NCBI GenBank assembly: GCA_948470475.1
Contig: OX419339.1
Span: forward strand, 12,291,863 to 12,355,862
Reading direction: 5' to 3'
From: Galaxea fascicularis
Taxonomy: Eukaryota > Cnidaria > Anthozoa > Scleractinia > Euphylliidae
DNA: 64,000 nucleotides
Part shown: in pieces, positions 61,178 to 64,000 of the stretch
How the letters are laid out: every line of letters starts with the position of its first letter
Numbering within the stretch: the stretch's first letter is position 1
Program-made: the position numbers and the translations under genes
The notes under the pieces: generated by a model
Database searches by the model: none
What the model saw: only the letters and a program-made list of their open reading frames with translations
What the model was told of the DNA's origin: nothing

Positions 61178-62713
61178 ACTACTCGCAGTTTACGCAGAAA
61201 CAGCGCACGTCACGTGACGCATCCTTACCCGGAGTTCTCGGATATACCAACAGCTAATTAATTGGTCCCGCGTGCGGTGGCTGGGCGCTGGACAACTTAA
61301 ACCAACCTGTTATATTCAGAAACAATCTTCTTTTCTTTTTTATTTATATACGTTACAACAACAACCTATATTTATCACCAGATGTTTTTTATTTGTCTGC
61401 GAACACGAGATTTTAACTTCTTATTTTAAAACTCATATTGGTCTTGTACACCTGTGATTTAGGAACCTGTTCTACTCCTGTCGTGTTTCACAAATGATTA
61501 GTACTAGTAAAGCCTTGTCTGACCGTAAGGTACCGTTCATAAACTGTACATTCGTAATATGCGTGCGTCAGAGTTAAAATATTTACGAAAAAACTGAAGG
61601 TATTTTTATACAGTATTTAATATATTGATTGGAGCAACATGTATATATGTGTAAGTAAGAATTTGTTAATTAGACTGTGACAAGAAGTGAAGTGGTTTAT
61701 AGTGTAGTCCGTTGTACATAGATTGCCTTTGAACTGCATGGTCACGCTTTTTGTCAGGCAGGCCAGTATTTATAAGCTTGTTGTCACTCGCATTCGTAGA
61801 TACCTCTGACTAGCCGAGTTCTAGGTCCGTACTTTAAATTACGGACCAAGTTTCTTCCCGTTCGCTTATGGCCCAAGTGCAAAGCGCGCGGGCCATAAAT
61901 CAACAGGAAAACACTTAGACACGGACCGGGAAAACCAGTTAGTATGATATTTATTATATCTCTGAGATTAATCGTGCGTGGGAAAGGAAACTTTCAAATT
62001 TAGCGGGCCGTACAATAGAATACGGCCCGCAAGATTGACCAATCACAGCGCGCATAATAGCTGAGAGATGTAATAAGGTCTTTTATATATACGTTACATT
62101 TATGCAAGGGCCGTGAAAGATCTAAATGCTATAACTGACGTTTTATACCAAGAAATTTTTAGACGCAATTTTTATCTCTTCAGTCACATTTCTGATGCGT
62201 GGAAAATCAATCAAAATCAAATAGAAAAGCAAAAATTGAATAGAAAAGCATTAAAGCATTGATAACTATTCATCAAAAGTATCAAGCAAGCTGGATTGTC
62301 AGTTACCACGTTGTGAATAACTGATAAACAAGTATTCTATTATGAGTTATATTACTCATCGCTAAAAGAAAGAAATTTCCAAGACACTAGGATCACTTAC
62401 TCTATTTATGATTTTAAGCTTTGCTCGACACATAACTCGCCTAATTGAAAACATATTGCATGACTTAAACTGCATCAAGTTTACAGCGATCATGTCGAAG
62501 ATAGCAGTAATGTTTAAAGATAAGCCTACAAAGTCACACTTGTTTGTACATAATAAATGGTAGGTATAATATTTGAGTGAGATTTTGTTTTTGTTTGTCG
62601 TTTTTGCCGTTGAAACCGAGAAATCACCGTTTCCTTCTTCCCTTTGTGGATCTTTGTGTCGCGCTTTTGTTCGAAGTATTTGTCGCAATATTTATCAAAA
62701 ATAAAAGGGGGAA
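61178..62713. other. A/T-rich spacer, no gene seen
   Basis: It contains a stretch with GCGGGCCGTA...TACGGCCCGC at about 62003-62031, a short inverted repeat, followed by TTGACCAATCACAGCGCGC. Otherwise it is plain A/T-rich sequence. It may be the continuing KIF15 intron or intergenic DNA. Confidence 0.5.
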
Positions 62714-62908
62714 GGCCCCATTTACACGGAAGGAGGATGATCCTAGTGCTAGGATCATCCGAGCGTCATATGTTCACAGCTTTCAGTTTACATGCGAAGG
62801 GTTGCATTTGGCCTCAGCGCTAGGATCATCTTACGGCTAGGATAATCCTATCTGAGAAGTAGGATATTCCTAGCGCTAGGATCATCCTTCCTCCATGTAA
62901 ACGGTCCC
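62714..62908. mobile_element. MITE with GGNCCNTTTACA ends
   Basis: The left end GGCCCCATTTACACGGAAGG and right end, reversed, GGGACCGTTTACATGGAGG both continue into GGATGATCCTAG. The CTAGCGCTAG and GATGATCC words recur several times as internal palindromes. 195 bp. Its right end lies 2 bases from a palindromic-repeat copy. Confidence 0.75.
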
Positions 62909-62910
62909 TT

Positions 62911-63000
62911 AGTTTCTGAAGAAATTGTGGTGCTGCGTCGGTGAGAGAGTGGTCCACGGAAATTTGGTTTTATCAACTAAGTTGGTGATATTATATTTCA
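62911..63000. repeat. palindromic repeat family, copy in reverse orientation
   Basis: AGTTTCTGAAGAAATTGTGG followed by TGCTGCGTCGGTGAG and TTATCAACTAAGTTGGTGAT is the reverse complement of the family seen at 22300 and 23656. Confidence 0.65.
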
Positions 63001-63115
63001 CAGACTCCGTTCGAAATATATGAGAATACAAATGGTAGGAATTTCCCTGTTAGTGCTTCAAACCACTTTTAAACGCTAATAAAAGGGGTGGACTCCCCTA
63101 ACCAAAACAAAAGAA

Positions 63116-63143
63116 AGGGCCTGGGTACGCCCACAAGGCCCTG
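63116..63143 (+). repeat. leader hairpin before the retroelement ORF
   Basis: AGGGCCT and AGGCCCT pair around GGGTACGCCCACA, about 200 bases before the gag-like ATG. The phrase GTGCTTCAAACCA occurs twice nearby (63053 and 63190). Both may belong to the element's terminal region. Confidence 0.45.
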
Positions 63144-63338
63144 GGACCTAGATCTCGTGGACCCGTGATGCTTCGGTGGCTTTTTTCCTGTGCTTCAAAC
63201 CATTCGGTAAGTATTTTGCTTTCGCATTGCCTTTTTTAACAAATTCTATCCGTTTTTAGGCTATACCTCTGTGTTTTTACACAGTAGGTTTCTTTTTGGT
63301 GATTTTGTCGCTTTTCAGGATATTTGAAGTCGCTGAAC

Positions 63339-64000
63339 ATGTCCAATAGAAGACACAAGTCGCGAAAAAGGTCTCGCTCCCGGTCGCCATCTTCCCGCCA
63401 AAACTCTGTTTCGTCGCCTGACGTACATCATGAAGGGTCTCCGCCGAAACGGCGCAAAGATGAAAACGATTCCCTTCAGAAGATTCTTCAGTCGATTGAA
63501 AGTCTTTCCAGCCGGATAGACTCGTTAGAGTCCCGAGCAAATCATAAAGAAACTATTACAGATACTGATGATGATGTTTTATCGATTATGGCTGGCGAAA
63601 CGTCAGGCTTGGAGATTAGCGAACCTTTGGCGACCGAAACGTCTTTCAAGACTGCCACTACGCCCGTGGGGGCACCCATAGAGCCTATTAAGGCACCCGT
63701 AGAGCCTATTCAGGCACCCGTAGCGCCTATTAAGGCACCAACAGAGTTTAGTAAGACATCAGACGAAGCTGAAAACTCAGCGAAATCTAGTGATGATCAT
63801 GGGCTATTCGACCCAGTTGCCAAGTCAACCTCCTGGAAACCATCAGCCTCTTTCTCCAAGTTTCTAGATAATAATTTTCGGAGAAAATTATCTTACCAGC
63901 AATCTCTGGTTATTATGGATGACTGGGCAACTCCTGAACTGGATGCACTCTCTGCTCCAAAACTCGATCAACAATTGTTGAATCAAGTACCTTTCAAAGT
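63339..64000 (+). CDS. DIRS-like retrotransposon ORF1 (gag-like), cut by window end
   Basis: Open from the ATG for 220 codons to the edge. The N-terminus is an SR/basic block (SNRRHKSRKRSRSRSPSSRQ), likely nuclear or RNA binding. A short heptad-like coil follows (SLQKILQSIESLSSRIDSL), then three tandem APVEPIK-type heptads. The start of the conserved domain comes last: FSKFLDNNFRRKLSYQQSL, and LDALSAPKLDQQLLNQVPFK. This order resembles ORF1 proteins of DIRS-type tyrosine-recombinase retroelements; RT and recombinase would lie beyond the window. A possible 5' leader intron has donor CATTCG|GTAAGT at 63206 and acceptor TTTTCAG before 63319. The assignment is from pattern memory and could be another retroelement class. 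Confidence 0.6.
   Translation, partial: MSNRRHKSRKRSRSRSPSSRQNSVSSPDVHHEGSPPKRRKDENDSLQKILQSIESLSSRIDSLESRANHKETITDTDDDVLSIMAGETSGLEISEPLATETSFKTATTPVGAPIEPIKAPVEPIQAPVAPIKAPTEFSKTSDEAENSAKSSDDHGLFDPVAKSTSWKPSASFSKFLDNNFRRKLSYQQSLVIMDDWATPELDALSAPKLDQQLLNQVPFK

Overview
The window looks like nuclear DNA of an anthozoan cnidarian, most likely a stony coral. The basis is spliced genes with small exons, a eukaryotic tRNA-Gly, many short palindromic DNA transposons (MITEs), tRNA-derived SINEs and a DIRS-like retroelement ORF. The species call is an inference. Several repeats resemble dispersed coral repeats I know, but nothing was searched.

Layout. 1-431: possible 3' end of an unrecognised + strand gene with a poly(A) signal. 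958-1400: two phase-compatible minus-strand exons of an unrecognised gene, head-to-head with the next gene. 2089-4853 (+): complete three-exon TMPPE-like membrane metallophosphoesterase, with a SINE in intron 2. 5211-6492: a 290-bp fold-back element, a TA-flanked MITE and tRNA-Gly(GCC). 6.5-13.1 kb: gene-poor and repeat-bearing, ending in a 135-bp fold-back 65 bases before the next ATG. 13290-15501 (+): a three-exon, kelch-repeat-only protein. 15.86-16.11 kb: trinucleotide satellite. 16765-21726 (-): five-exon PA14-containing beta-1,4-N-acetylgalactosaminyltransferase, convergent with the kelch gene. 21.8-36.4 kb: long gene-poor stretch with SINE, palindromic repeats and one miRNA-like hairpin. 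36646 to past 58604 (+): KIF15 (kinesin-12), 34 coding exons and 1176 codons visible, with the 3' end missing from the window. Its introns hold at least seven MITE-like elements and one intron with a GC donor. 59.6-60.9 kb: a TATA-to-poly(A) noncoding unit rich in hairpins, including four copies of one two-stem RNA-like motif. 62.7-64.0 kb: a MITE beside a palindromic repeat, then the start of a DIRS-like gag ORF cut by the window edge.

The host genes are unrelated in function: a membrane phosphoesterase, a kelch scaffold, a Golgi glycosyltransferase and a mitotic motor. The common thread is the repeat content. Several MITEs share termini of the form GGCC..GT[TC][TC]ACA. One has a clean TTA duplication, and another with Harbinger-like features carries a fragment of a MADF domain, pointing to PIF/Harbinger. 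The best candidate for something undescribed is the hairpin array at 60.0-60.65 kb. It has a constant inner stem-loop, and its outer stems differ in sequence from copy to copy yet stay paired, as expected of RNA structure under selection or of a repeated protein-binding site.
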